From Rhodospirillales bacterium (GTDB lineage Bacteria; Pseudomonadota; Alphaproteobacteria; Rhodospirillales; UBA2165), in contig JAOMCN010000003.1 in assembly GCA_028345065.1 (NCBI GenBank), positions 31,880-95,879 of the forward strand: DNA of 64,000 nucleotides. Direction: 5' to 3'. Below are positions 13,069 through 21,683 of the stretch, one piece after another. The position numbers and the translations under genes were made by a program. Positions within the stretch are counted from its first letter, which is position 1, and the number at the start of each line of letters is the position of its first letter. Below the pieces are notes generated by a model. It saw nothing but the letters and a program-made list of their open reading frames with translations. It did not search any database and was not told where the DNA came from.

Positions 13069-14979
13069 ATGATGCTTGGAAATTTTCGGGAAAAAATACT
13101 GTCATGGGGTGCAAAATTACTCCTAGGATTGCTGATCATTAGTTTTGGTTTGTGGGGCATTGGTGATTATACGACGAACACTGGTGGAGACGATCAGATT
13201 GTTGCGGAAATAGGGGAACAGGAAATTAGTTCTCGTGAATTAGAGTCCCAAATTCAAGTTTCTATCTCCCGTATGCGGGAAGTATTGGGTCGGAACTTAA
13301 CAAATGAACAGGCTCTTTCATTCGGAATTGTTGACCAAACTTTGAATGGTATGGTTCAAGAAATCATATTTTCTGAAGGAGCTAGTAACACAGGTCTCAT
13401 AATAAGTGACGATTTGCTAAACCAAGAAATCAGAGGCGATAAACAATTTAAAAACCGTGCGGGGCAGTTTGATCGAAATGTATTTCAACAATCAATCAAC
13501 CGGGCAGGATACAGTGAAGGGACCTACGTTGATCTTTATCGCAGGGAGCTGCTTCAGAAACAGCTGCTGAGCGCTTTCGAGTATGGGATTTCAGTTCCTG
13601 CAGCCCTAACGGATAGTGTCCTCCGTTACAGAGAGGAACGGCGTGTAATTAAGTTAATTAAAATTATGCATACTGCTCTTAGCCTAATACCGGATCCACC
13701 GCCTTCGATACTCGCAAAATTTCATAGCGATAATGCCGCTCGGTTTTCGGCACCCGAGTATCGGGCTGTAACCCTTTTAAGGGTGCAGCCTAAAGATATT
13801 TCGGATGAAATTGAGGTTTCAGAGGAACGAATCAAAATTGAATATGATAGCCGTATCTCAGAATTTAGCCAGGAGGAACGAAGAAATATACAGCAAATTC
13901 TAGTTTCTGAAGAACCGTTGGCTCAAAAGGTCATGTCGCGCTTAAAAATGGGAAACGATTTTATTGAGGTAGCAAAGGGAGTAGCAAGCTTCGATCAAGA
14001 AGCTTTACAATTAGGAGACTTGACGCGTGGGGAGTTTGTGATCAGAGAACTTGGTGATGCAGCATTCTCATTAGATGTTGGCAATTATACTTTACCAATT
14101 CGAAGCAGTCTTGGGTGGCATATTTTACGAGTCACTAACATTACACCGGCGACTAAAAAAGCATTAGGAGAGGTTCGGAATGGATTGAAACGCAGCGTTC
14201 AGTTAGATTTGGCGGCAGATGCATTAATTACACTAGCTAATCAAATAGAGGATGAGCTTGGCGCAGGAGCAAGTATTAGGGATGCAGCTGGTCGCTTGAA
14301 TCTTAGAGTGGAAAATATTCCGGCGATAGATAATCAAGGGTTAAATGAGCTTGGTAAACCTATCGACGGGATTAGTGATCAAAAGGAAATTTTAAATGCT
14401 GTATTTGCGACATCGGAAGGAGAAGATAGCGACCTTAACGACTACGGGTCGTCGAGCTTTTTTATATTACATGTCGATAAGGTAACGAAACCAACTCTTC
14501 GACCTTTAGATAAAATTATTAAAGATGTCAGAATAGCTTGGAAGCGTGATCACCGGGCCGAAGAAGCAGAAAACAAGGCGAAAAAACTGGTTAACGAACT
14601 TAATAACGGTAATTCACCAAAGATTTTGGCAAGTAAACTTAAGGTTGATCTATTACCAACAAAGCCATTCACAAGAACCGGTGAAGGACTTAAAAAGGAA
14701 TTACCGAGAGAACTTATCTCAAAGGTCTTTGCTTCTAAGGTAAGAAATTCAGTCCTAGCAGCAGGTAACGGCGTCCACCTGGTTGCATTCGTTTCCGAAA
14801 TAAGACATCCAATTACTTCCAGCAGCAGTAAACTTGCCGAAACTATCCGTGCGCAATTAAGCGAAAATATTTCGGGTGATTTGAAGAAACAACTAGCCGA
14901 GGCCCTTCGAAAGCGACTTGGTGTTAAGATTAATAGGGAAAATATTAATCAAATATTTTCAAAAACAAATACCCCATGA
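13069..14979 (+). CDS. ppiD: PpiD-type periplasmic folding chaperone (SurA N-domain, parvulin-like domain)
   Basis: 636 residues. The N-terminus MLGNFREKILSWGAKLLLGLLIISFGLWGIGDY is a short cytoplasmic stretch plus one membrane anchor, matching PpiD. Residues about 40-180 are a SurA_N-like helical chaperone domain (IGEQEISSRELESQIQ, VYVDLYRRELL-like region). Residues about 265-365 are a degenerate parvulin PPIase domain (RNIQQILVSEE, DFIEVAKGVASFD, LGDLTRGEFV, SSLGWHILRV). It is expected to help newly exported proteins leave the Sec translocon. In related genomes trpE and trpG commonly follow it; here a minus-strand deacetylase gene lies in that gap. A second Met at codon 2 is an equally possible start. 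Confidence 0.93.
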   Translation: MMLGNFREKILSWGAKLLLGLLIISFGLWGIGDYTTNTGGDDQIVAEIGEQEISSRELESQIQVSISRMREVLGRNLTNEQALSFGIVDQTLNGMVQEIIFSEGASNTGLIISDDLLNQEIRGDKQFKNRAGQFDRNVFQQSINRAGYSEGTYVDLYRRELLQKQLLSAFEYGISVPAALTDSVLRYREERRVIKLIKIMHTALSLIPDPPPSILAKFHSDNAARFSAPEYRAVTLLRVQPKDISDEIEVSEERIKIEYDSRISEFSQEERRNIQQILVSEEPLAQKVMSRLKMGNDFIEVAKGVASFDQEALQLGDLTRGEFVIRELGDAAFSLDVGNYTLPIRSSLGWHILRVTNITPATKKALGEVRNGLKRSVQLDLAADALITLANQIEDELGAGASIRDAAGRLNLRVENIPAIDNQGLNELGKPIDGISDQKEILNAVFATSEGEDSDLNDYGSSSFFILHVDKVTKPTLRPLDKIIKDVRIAWKRDHRAEEAENKAKKLVNELNNGNSPKILASKLKVDLLPTKPFTRTGEGLKKELPRELISKVFASKVRNSVLAAGNGVHLVAFVSEIRHPITSSSSKLAETIRAQLSENISGDLKKQLAEALRKRLGVKINRENINQIFSKTNTP

Positions 14980-15019
14980 ACGCATCAGTATTTTTGAATA
15001 ACAGTAGTTAGAGCCCATA

Positions 15020-15049
15020 AGAATTAAACAGCTTGGTAGTTTTAATTCT
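15020..15049. terminator. Possible bidirectional hairpin between convergent ppiD and deacetylase genes
   Basis: AGAATTAAA and TTTAATTCT form a 9-bp arm inverted repeat with a 12-nt loop in the 116-nt convergent gap. The stem is AT-rich and neither side has a clean T-run, so termination is only a guess. Confidence 0.3.
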
Positions 15050-15095
15050 ATATTAACTCAAATTAAAACGTATTTAGTGTGTATATACTTCGGCC

Positions 15096-16274
15096 TTATT
15101 TTGCCGATAACTTGATCAAATTCCTAGGTATTCCAATACGTTTTGCCATGATCACGCTGATAGGAACGAGGTTGAGGCCTTTTTCGGCGATTGCGGGGAG
15201 CCATTGAGATAAGGCTGAGATAGTCGTTGCCCTTGGGTGGCCTATCGCTACGGCGTAACCTTGTTTTTTTGCAAGTTTTTCAAGTACCTCAAGTTGGGCT
15301 AATATAAATTCTAAACTGGGTTCGTGATCAAGAAAAACGTTCCGTGTCACATACGGCACGTGGTATTTCCGAGCTAATTTGGGGACGACTGTTTTTTCAG
15401 ATGTCCGACTATCTAAAAAAAGTAATCCTCTAAGGCTAAGTTCTTCCATAATGAGGCTGACGCCTCTGATACTACTTGTAAAACGACTTCCCATATGATT
15501 GTTGATACCGACGCTTTCTGGCACCTTAGTGAGCGCCAATTTAATTTTTTTCCTAATTTCTTCATCCGGGTCGTCAACCCTCAGGAAGTTTGGGCCGGGA
15601 TTTAATGTCTTATTAAATGGTTCCATTGGAACGTGGGCCATAATTTCATGTCCGGCGCTTTTTGCTTCCTTTACTTGTTCGTTCAGTTTAGTTGCGTAAG
15701 TGAGGAAGGAAATGGTTAGAGGGCCGGCAAGCTCAATTGCATGCTTTGTACCTAATTTGTCAACTCCCGCATCGTCTATCACAATGGCAATTTGGGGACC
15801 AGGTCGTAAGTCCTCTGTGTTGACTGAATTAATGCGCCACAGCGGTTTAACTTTTTTATTTGATGCAGTAAATTCATCAGATTTACTGTTTTTATGAGGT
15901 TTTTCGGACTTTGCTTGGGTGTGGACTTCCATCTCTATTGGGCTAGACCAGTATACCCCTTCAACCGGATATTCTTCTTCAACACTCTCACGAGAAGCCG
16001 GTATTTGATCAATCACCGCATTTGATGATTTCTGAATAGCGTCAATTCTAGTTTGCTCACGTTTAATGAAAGAAACTTTATTTTTTTTACTCAGTTCAGG
16101 GGGTTTAGGCTCATCCGGATTAATGTTCTGATCAACCTTTGGCAATTTTTCAGGAATAGCTATCCTAGTAAGTCCTTGAACTGTTACTCCAGCATTTTGG
16201 TTTTGGGAATTAAGAAAAAAGATTGCGGAAACGGTGCCTACAACTCCCACCGCTCCTATTAAACCAGTTGCCAA
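15096..16274 (-). CDS. Divergent polysaccharide deacetylase family protein (YibQ-like)
   Basis: 392 residues. N-terminal membrane anchor or signal (about 1-22), a low-complexity Lys/Pro/Glu-rich region to about 155, then a NodB-like deacetylase domain of the divergent (formerly DUF610) type: IAIVIDDAGVD, GPLTISFLTYA, AGHEIMAHVPMEP, INNHMGSRFT, LRGLLFLDSRTSE, RNVFLDHEPS, GYAVAIGHPR. The metal-site motifs are intact. The family is often found beside EnvC and CtpA peptidoglycan genes; here it stands alone between ppiD and trpD, so its target (peptidoglycan or other envelope glycan) is inferred only. The start is TTG; no ATG, GTG or TTG occurs between it and the upstream stop, although the lysine-rich frame upstream (KIKHRTK) would suit a membrane anchor. 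Confidence 0.9.
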   Translation of the reverse strand: MATGLIGAVGVVGTVSAIFFLNSQNQNAGVTVQGLTRIAIPEKLPKVDQNINPDEPKPPELSKKNKVSFIKREQTRIDAIQKSSNAVIDQIPASRESVEEEYPVEGVYWSSPIEMEVHTQAKSEKPHKNSKSDEFTASNKKVKPLWRINSVNTEDLRPGPQIAIVIDDAGVDKLGTKHAIELAGPLTISFLTYATKLNEQVKEAKSAGHEIMAHVPMEPFNKTLNPGPNFLRVDDPDEEIRKKIKLALTKVPESVGINNHMGSRFTSSIRGVSLIMEELSLRGLLFLDSRTSEKTVVPKLARKYHVPYVTRNVFLDHEPSLEFILAQLEVLEKLAKKQGYAVAIGHPRATTISALSQWLPAIAEKGLNLVPISVIMAKRIGIPRNLIKLSAK

Positions 16275-16626
16275 AAAGACTTTTGTCCTGTGTTTAATCT
16301 TTAGTATCCTATAGTGCTCAACGACGTTCCCTTATATTTCTGCGATACTTTCAAAGAATAATATCAACACTACAACATGTCCCAACAAGATAACGCTATT
16401 AGATCATGTGAAATGATGTAGTAAAGTCAAATGCTTAATTATTCCAAACGCTCTTGACCGAAGTAAAAGAGGGCACCATTGTGCCTGCAAATTTGTCTTA
16501 GCTCTGGAAGCAAAGTTAATTGATAAGTTATTGTAATATAAAAAATAATTAATAAAGTTAGAATAAACATTCTTGTTCGTTAATAAATATATTTGATTGT
16601 CAGTTAGAATTGGACAACAAAAGAAT
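16275..16626. other. Intergenic region before trpD
   Basis: 352 nt, AT-rich, divergent between the deacetylase gene and trpD. A small hairpin GGCAC-catt-GTGCC lies at 16472-16485. I see no trpE/trpG remnant and no Trp-rich leader peptide. The listed minus-strand ORF here (16404-16736) is mainly the antisense of the trpD start. Confidence 0.4.
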
Positions 16627-17676
16627 ATGGATATGCAGAGTATGAGATCGTACATCTCCATGTTAGCGAATGGCGAAGTTCTCAATGAGATTGAGGCCGA
16701 AAACGCTTTTAATATCATCATGTCTGGTGATGCCACCCCAGCTCAAATTGGTGCATTTTTGATGGCACTTAGGGTTAGAGGCGAATCGATTTCTGAAATT
16801 ACTGGAGCTGCCCGTGCATTGAGGGCAAAAGCAATGTTTATCGAGGCTCCGGAAAATGCAATGGATATTGTTGGTACGGGCGGTGATGCTACAGGAACTT
16901 ATAATATTTCGACGGGAGCAGCTCTTGTTTTAGCAGGAACAGGTATTCCAGTTGCAAAGCACGGTAACCGAGCCTTGTCATCTAAATCTGGTGCTGCTGA
17001 CGTCCTTACATCGCTAGGTATGAATAACGAAGCAGATTTTGCGCTGATAAAAAAATCGATTTGGGAAGCTGGTATAGGATTTCTTATGGCGCCAAGGCAC
17101 CACAGTGCCATGCGACACGTTGCAGGCCCCCGTGTTGAACTTGCGACGAGGACAATTTTTAATGTGCTGGGTCCGATTAGCAACCCATCAGGAGTAAAGA
17201 AGCAGTTAACGGGCGTATATTCCAGGGAATTAATGGAACCGATTGCCCACGCCCTCGGGAATTTGGGTTGTGAGCGTACCTGGGTAGTTCATGGATCCGA
17301 TGGGACTGATGAGTTAACAACTGCCGGGAAATCATACGTTGCATCACTTGAAAATGGTAAAGTGGATACCTTTGAAATATCACCTGGCGATGCCGGACTT
17401 CCTGAGGTTAGTCTAGAAGATCTGAAGGGTGGAGATGCCGAATATAACGCCGAAGCTATTCGTAAGATGTTAGCCGGTGAACCGGGTCCATATCGTGATG
17501 TGGTGCTTTTAAATACTGCGGCGGCGCTAATAATATCTGGTAAGGTTAAGGATCTGAAAGAGGGCGTCAAAGTTGCAGCAAATACTATCGATAGCGGAAA
17601 GGCCAAATTGGTATTAGAAAGAATGATTGAAATCACAAATAGTATTGATGTTAATGGCGAGGCAGGGGACGCGTGA
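16627..17676 (+). CDS. trpD: Anthranilate phosphoribosyltransferase
   Basis: Second step of tryptophan synthesis: anthranilate plus PRPP to phosphoribosylanthranilate. The listed ORF uses a TTG at 16597; I prefer the ATG at 16627 (MDMQSMRSYISMLANGE), since family members begin shortly before the LANGE-type motif, though no Shine-Dalgarno decides between them or the ATG at 16642. Motifs: IMSGDATPAQIGAFLMALRV, the PRPP loop DIVGTGGDATGT, KHGNRALSSKSGAADVL, GPRVELATRTIFNVLGPISNP. About 349 residues. Its stop overlaps the trpC GTG by 4 nt. Confidence 0.96.
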   Translation: MDMQSMRSYISMLANGEVLNEIEAENAFNIIMSGDATPAQIGAFLMALRVRGESISEITGAARALRAKAMFIEAPENAMDIVGTGGDATGTYNISTGAALVLAGTGIPVAKHGNRALSSKSGAADVLTSLGMNNEADFALIKKSIWEAGIGFLMAPRHHSAMRHVAGPRVELATRTIFNVLGPISNPSGVKKQLTGVYSRELMEPIAHALGNLGCERTWVVHGSDGTDELTTAGKSYVASLENGKVDTFEISPGDAGLPEVSLEDLKGGDAEYNAEAIRKMLAGEPGPYRDVVLLNTAAALIISGKVKDLKEGVKVAANTIDSGKAKLVLERMIEITNSIDVNGEAGDA

Positions 17677-18482
17677 GAGACGTTCTCGAAAAAATTTGTG
17701 ATCAAAAAAAAGTTTTTGTAAAAGAACGACGAACTGAATATCCCGAGTCGTACTTAGAGAAACAAATAGCGGTTAAAGACGCCCCGCGTAGATTTATCGA
17801 GGCATTAAACGATTCGTCGGCTGCAGGCTTTTATTCTTTAATTGCTGAGATTAAGAAAGCTTCTCCTTCACGTGGGTTGATTAGAGAAGTATTCAAACCT
17901 GCGGAATTGGCTGTTGCCTATAAGATGGGAGGTGCAACGTGTTTATCGGTTCTCACGGATGTGCCCTATTTCCAAGGAAACAATAGAGATCTAGAACAGG
18001 CAAAATCTGCTGTGGACTTACCAATTCTCCGAAAGGATTTCATGATTGACCCCTATCAAATTTTGGAATCTAGAGCAATTGGCGCGGATTGTGTACTTTT
18101 AATTATGGCTGCGGTATCTGATCCAGTAGCTTCTTTATTATATAATAATGCTCAAGAATTAGGGATGGATGTATTAGTTGAGGTGCACGATGAGAATGAG
18201 ATGGAACGGGCTCTAGCGCTCCAGCCAAAACTGATCGGTATCAATAACCGAAACCTCAAAACGTTGAAGGTTGATCTTGGGACGACGGAAAGACTAGCCC
18301 CTAAGGTGCCGGAAGATGTAATATTGGTGAGTGAAAGTGGTATTCACCTAAACACAGATCTAAAAAGAATTTCCGCTTGGGGAATAAATTGTTTTCTTGT
18401 GGGCGAATCACTAATGCGCCAAACGGATGTAGAAAAGGCCGTTAGGGACCTGCTTAGTAACAATATGAAAAGTAAAACTTGA
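17673..18482 (+). CDS. trpC: Indole-3-glycerol-phosphate synthase
   Basis: Closes the indole ring from CdRP. 269 residues. Starts at GTG inside the trpD stop (GTGA, 4-nt overlap) with AGGGGA just upstream, so it is translationally coupled. Motifs: LIAEIKKASPSRGLI, LSVLTDVPYFQG, ILRKDFMIDPYQ, LVEVHDENEME, GINNRNLKTLKVDL and VSESGIHL. It is a stand-alone TrpC, not fused to TrpF. It precedes moaC and moeA, the common alphaproteobacterial order. Confidence 0.97.
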   Translation: MRDVLEKICDQKKVFVKERRTEYPESYLEKQIAVKDAPRRFIEALNDSSAAGFYSLIAEIKKASPSRGLIREVFKPAELAVAYKMGGATCLSVLTDVPYFQGNNRDLEQAKSAVDLPILRKDFMIDPYQILESRAIGADCVLLIMAAVSDPVASLLYNNAQELGMDVLVEVHDENEMERALALQPKLIGINNRNLKTLKVDLGTTERLAPKVPEDVILVSESGIHLNTDLKRISAWGINCFLVGESLMRQTDVEKAVRDLLSNNMKSKT

Positions 18483-18494
18483 TGGTATGAAGTG

Positions 18495-18980
18495 ATGAAT
18501 GATTTAACGCACATTGACGCCGAAGGGAACGCCGTGATGGTAAATGTTTCTGCCAAAAACATTACGGAGCGTAAAGCGACTGCTGCAGGGTCCGTTTATA
18601 TGCTTCCTGAAACCCTCAAACTGATTATTAATTCTGGAGTCAAAAAAGGCGATGTATTGAGCGTCGCACAGTTAGCAGGAATTATGGGGGCCAAGAAAAC
18701 CTCTGATTTAATACCGTTATGCCATCCACTTAATCTTACGTCGGTTCGGATAGAATTGTCTTGTGATGAAAAACGTAGCGCCGTTGATATTACTGGAACT
18801 TGCTCACTGTCAGGCAAAACGGGTGTAGAGATGGAGGCACTGACGGGTGTCAGTGTTGCGGCTCTAACGGTCTACGATATGTGTAAGGCTGTGGATAGAG
18901 GTATGCGGTTATCTGATATAAGATTGGTGCAAAAATCAGGTGGCAAATCCGGCACTTTTACTGAGGTTAGTAATGGATAA
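18495..18980 (+). CDS. moaC: Cyclic pyranopterin monophosphate synthase
   Basis: Second enzyme of molybdenum cofactor synthesis; turns the MoaA product into cPMP. About 161 residues: [30 protein letters not shown] and [29 protein letters not shown], containing the active-site Lys, His and Asp-Arg. Either GTG at 18492 or ATG at 18495 may start it; I prefer the ATG. It follows trpC by about 12 nt and overlaps moeA by 8 nt. Confidence 0.97.
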   Translation: MNDLTHIDAEGNAVMVNVSAKNITERKATAAGSVYMLPETLKLIINSGVKKGDVLSVAQLAGIMGAKKTSDLIPLCHPLNLTSVRIELSCDEKRSAVDITGTCSLSGKTGVEMEALTGVSVAALTVYDMCKAVDRGMRLSDIRLVQKSGGKSGTFTEVSNG

Positions 18981-20199
18981 AGCAAGCGATGGCCTAATTA
19001 GTGTAGAAGAAGCCATCTCAAGAGTTTTGGAAGATATTTTACCCCTGAATTCAGAGCAAGTTAGTATTTCTGAAGCTTTTGGAAGGGTTCTTGCGATTGA
19101 GGTAGCATCAAGAATTACTCAGCCACCTTTAGCAGTTTCCGCGATGGATGGATATGCAGTCCGTGCTAGTGATGTTTTATCTGTTCCCATCACACTTAAG
19201 CAAGTTGGGGAAGCTGCTGCAGGAGCAGGTTTTGATGGGTCCATCGGCGACGGAGAAACAGTTAGAATATTCACCGGTGCGCCTATTCCGGAAGGTGCTA
19301 ATTCCATTGTGATTCAAGAAGACACAAATGCAAAAGGAGAAAAAATATTAATAAAATCTTCTGTTGAGGTGGGGCAGTTTGTTCGCCCGAAAGGGCTAGA
19401 TTTTGAAAAAGGGCAGGTTTTGCTGTCGGCCGGAACTCGTTTGAATTCACGACATGTTGCGCTGGCGTCTGCTATGAATATTCCTTGGTTATACGTAAGG
19501 CGAAAACCTCGTATTGCGATACTTCCGACCGGCGACGAACTAGTCATGCCGGGTGAACCTCTCAAAACTGGCCAAATTATAAGTTCAAATAGCCTAGGTC
19601 TGTCGGCTTTTGTTAACGCTGCCGGGGGAGTGGGAGTAAACCTTGGCATAGCACGAGATAATTCAGATTCAATTCGTAACTTAATTTCCAATGTCAAGGG
19701 AGCGGATATGCTAGTTACAATAGGTGGTGCCTCTGTTGGTGATTATGATCTTATTAAAAGCGTGCTGAGTGAGGAAGGATTAAATATTACCTTTAGCCGT
19801 GTAGCTATGCGACCTGGGAAACCTCTAATATTTGGACAAATCCACGGGAAGCCGATGCTTGGCTTGCCAGGTAATCCAGTCTCAGCGGGTGTAACGGCTC
19901 TTTTGTTTCTCAAACCAGCAATTGATCTTATGCTAGGCCGTCCAAATCAAAGTGAGCCAAAGGAGACAGCGGTTTTGGGACTTGATTTGGAGAGTAATGA
20001 TCGACGTCAAGATTATCTGCGTTCAACCCTGGTGCGGGAGAACAATGGAGAATTACATGTAATACCATTTGAAAGACAAGATAGTTCTATGCTAGCTATT
20101 TTTACCGATGCTGATTGCCTTGTTGTTCGCAAACCATTTGCTCAACCCGCTTTAAAGGGTGAGCGTGTGCCAATCATACGTTTGGATCCAAATGCTTAA
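18973..20199 (+). CDS. moeA: Molybdopterin molybdenumtransferase
   Basis: Inserts molybdate into adenylated molybdopterin. The listed ORF starts 11 codons early; the ATG at [14 protein letters not shown] has GAGG upstream and overlaps the moaC stop by 8 nt (ATGGATAA), giving 408 residues. Motifs: [33 protein letters not shown], the MoCF-binding stretch [23 protein letters not shown] and GLPGNPVSA. Last gene before a long non-coding stretch. Confidence 0.97.
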   Translation: MDKASDGLISVEEAISRVLEDILPLNSEQVSISEAFGRVLAIEVASRITQPPLAVSAMDGYAVRASDVLSVPITLKQVGEAAAGAGFDGSIGDGETVRIFTGAPIPEGANSIVIQEDTNAKGEKILIKSSVEVGQFVRPKGLDFEKGQVLLSAGTRLNSRHVALASAMNIPWLYVRRKPRIAILPTGDELVMPGEPLKTGQIISSNSLGLSAFVNAAGGVGVNLGIARDNSDSIRNLISNVKGADMLVTIGGASVGDYDLIKSVLSEEGLNITFSRVAMRPGKPLIFGQIHGKPMLGLPGNPVSAGVTALLFLKPAIDLMLGRPNQSEPKETAVLGLDLESNDRRQDYLRSTLVRENNGELHVIPFERQDSSMLAIFTDADCLVVRKPFAQPALKGERVPIIRLDPNA

Positions 20200-20274
20200 A
20201 ACCTTCCCCCATAAATGGTGAAATAGCTATCCCGTTTGAGGATTACTCTGATAGTCGTTTAGACATCTTTTCAT

Positions 20275-20288
20275 TTGGTTATAACCAA
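20275..20288. repeat. Perfect 14-bp palindrome
   Basis: TTGGTTATAACCAA equals its own reverse complement, 75 nt after the moeA stop. It could be an operator half-site pair or a weak hairpin; no T-run follows. Confidence 0.4.
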
Positions 20289-20583
20289 CCATAATAAATC
20301 TGCTTCATAAAAAAATTGACTGGCCGATTGGTAAATTGCGGAGTTATATTCGACAATTTACTAAATCGTTAGCGGCAACAGCATCAGTAACCTAGCTCGC
20401 GCCTTCAGAAACAAGACTTTTGTTTATTTCAAACACGCTGATTAGTAGTCGATGTTTAATTTAAAACGTGATTTTTACTACGTACTGGTATGGAAGAAAT
20501 GACATTATTTTTATCCCTATTGGTTATTTTCTAAATGCTTCGCCATGCATGTCTTGGAATCCGTTGTTATTAAATCATTATTA

Positions 20584-20612
20584 TTGACACATAACGGGAA
20601 CTAAACTAGAAC
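20584..20612 (+). promoter_or_regulatory. Candidate lexA promoter overlapped by SOS box
   Basis: TTGACA at 20584-20589, a 17-nt spacer and TAGAAC at 20607-20612 fit a sigma-70-like promoter. The -10 element lies inside the second GAAC of the SOS box, the arrangement expected if LexA blocks it. A second TTGACA at 20632-20637, without a good -10, is an alternative. The start codon is 170 nt downstream, so a long 5' leader would result. Confidence 0.5.
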
Positions 20613-20622
20613 AATCGAGAAC
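20598..20622 (+). promoter_or_regulatory. LexA operator: three GAAC direct repeats
   Basis: GAAC-N7-GAAC at 20598-20612, the direct-repeat SOS box known from alphaproteobacteria (GTTC-N7-GTTC on the other strand), followed by a third GAAC after 6 nt (20619-20622). It lies upstream of lexA, as expected for LexA autoregulation. Confidence 0.75.
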
Positions 20623-20781
20623 ATAATTTACTTGACAGAAGAATTTTATTGTATTTTTAGGTTAAGATTAATTTTAATAAGAAAAGTACTATCATCTAAT
20701 ATCTGATCAAAGATGGCTTATTAAAACTAAAAATGCAGATGATTAATGGGATAAATATGTAATAAATATTTGGGAATTAGC

Positions 20782-21465
20782 ATGCTAACTAAAAAGCAGT
20801 ATCAACTACTGATGTTCATTGATAGTCGTCTTAAAGTGGTTGGAATTTCTCCGTCTTTCGAAGAAATGAAGGTGGCACTAAATTTAAAATCAAAGTCTGG
20901 GATACACCGATTAATTACGGGTCTTGAAGAACGCGGGTTTATCCGTCGATTACCTTACAGAGCTCGTGCGCTTGAGGTGCTTAAACTTCCTGAAAATACT
21001 TCAAATTTCGGCAAAGACGTGGTTACACAGTTAAATGTCTTTAGTGAAGCGAAGTTAAAAAAACACTATACTACCGAGACTGGAGTAGTTGATCTTCCCC
21101 TTTATGGAAAAATAGCTGCAGGTACACCTGTTGAGACGCTACGGGATCCCAGTCAAACCATCGGAGTGCCAGCGTTTATGCTAGGTAGGGGGGAACACTA
21201 CACGCTAGAGATAGATGGAGAATCTATGATTGATGCTGGCATAAATGACGGCGATACGGTTGTGATTGAACGGTGTGATGTTGCTGAATCGGGTACCATA
21301 GTAGTTGCCTTGGTTGACCAAACAGAGGTGACGCTGAAACGTTTACGTAAGAAGGGAGCCTCGATTGCTTTGGAGCCTGCAAATAAGAACTATGACACGC
21401 GGATATTCGGTCCGGATAGGGTCGCTATTCAAGGTCGCTTGGTCGGGTTACTAAGGCGGTACTAA
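20782..21465 (+). CDS. lexA: LexA repressor
   Basis: SOS-response repressor with self-cleavage activity. I start at the ATG of [10 protein letters not shown] (GGGA upstream) rather than the TTG four codons earlier; 227 residues. N-terminal winged helix (about 1-68), linker, and C-terminal peptidase domain with the Ala113-Gly114 cleavage bond in KIAAGTP, catalytic Ser148 in DGESMIDAG and Lys186 in VTLKRL. An SOS box of the alphaproteobacterial type lies upstream, indicating autoregulation. In many relatives comEC sits between lexA and gltX; it is not here. Confidence 0.97.
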   Translation: MLTKKQYQLLMFIDSRLKVVGISPSFEEMKVALNLKSKSGIHRLITGLEERGFIRRLPYRARALEVLKLPENTSNFGKDVVTQLNVFSEAKLKKHYTTETGVVDLPLYGKIAAGTPVETLRDPSQTIGVPAFMLGRGEHYTLEIDGESMIDAGINDGDTVVIERCDVAESGTIVVALVDQTEVTLKRLRKKGASIALEPANKNYDTRIFGPDRVAIQGRLVGLLRRY

Positions 21466-21683
21466 CAGCTGTAACAATAGATTTACTAATTGGAATCATT
21501 GCAGGCTAAATTTAGACGTCGGAAGCAAGATTGCTAAACCTCTGGCTATTTCAGCATAGGAAAATGGCATTTAGCTAGATCCAAAGCATAGTCGGGAAAG
21601 CTTTTGGGTTGCGTGACATCTGCATTTTCACAGTTTAAAATATCTTCAGAATAAAATAACTCAATAATTACAAAGAGTTGATA

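Larger units (their letters stand above)
20200..20781. other. 582-nt non-coding region moeA-lexA
   Basis: The longest gap in the window; stop codons are dense in the frames I checked. It holds a perfect 14-bp palindrome TTGGTTATAACCAA at 20275-20288 and, at its right side, the lexA control region with GAAC repeats (separate entries). Nothing recognisable as tRNA or protein. Confidence 0.5.

Noticed and set aside
13069-14979. Reading ppiD as SurA
   Set aside because: The N-terminus is an uncleaved-type membrane anchor and there is one parvulin-like domain flanked by long helical parts, which fits PpiD; SurA is secreted with a cleavable signal.
16404-16736. Minus-strand ORF of 110 codons before trpD
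   Set aside because: It overlaps the trpD start in antisense, is otherwise AT-rich low-complexity sequence and has no recognisable motif.
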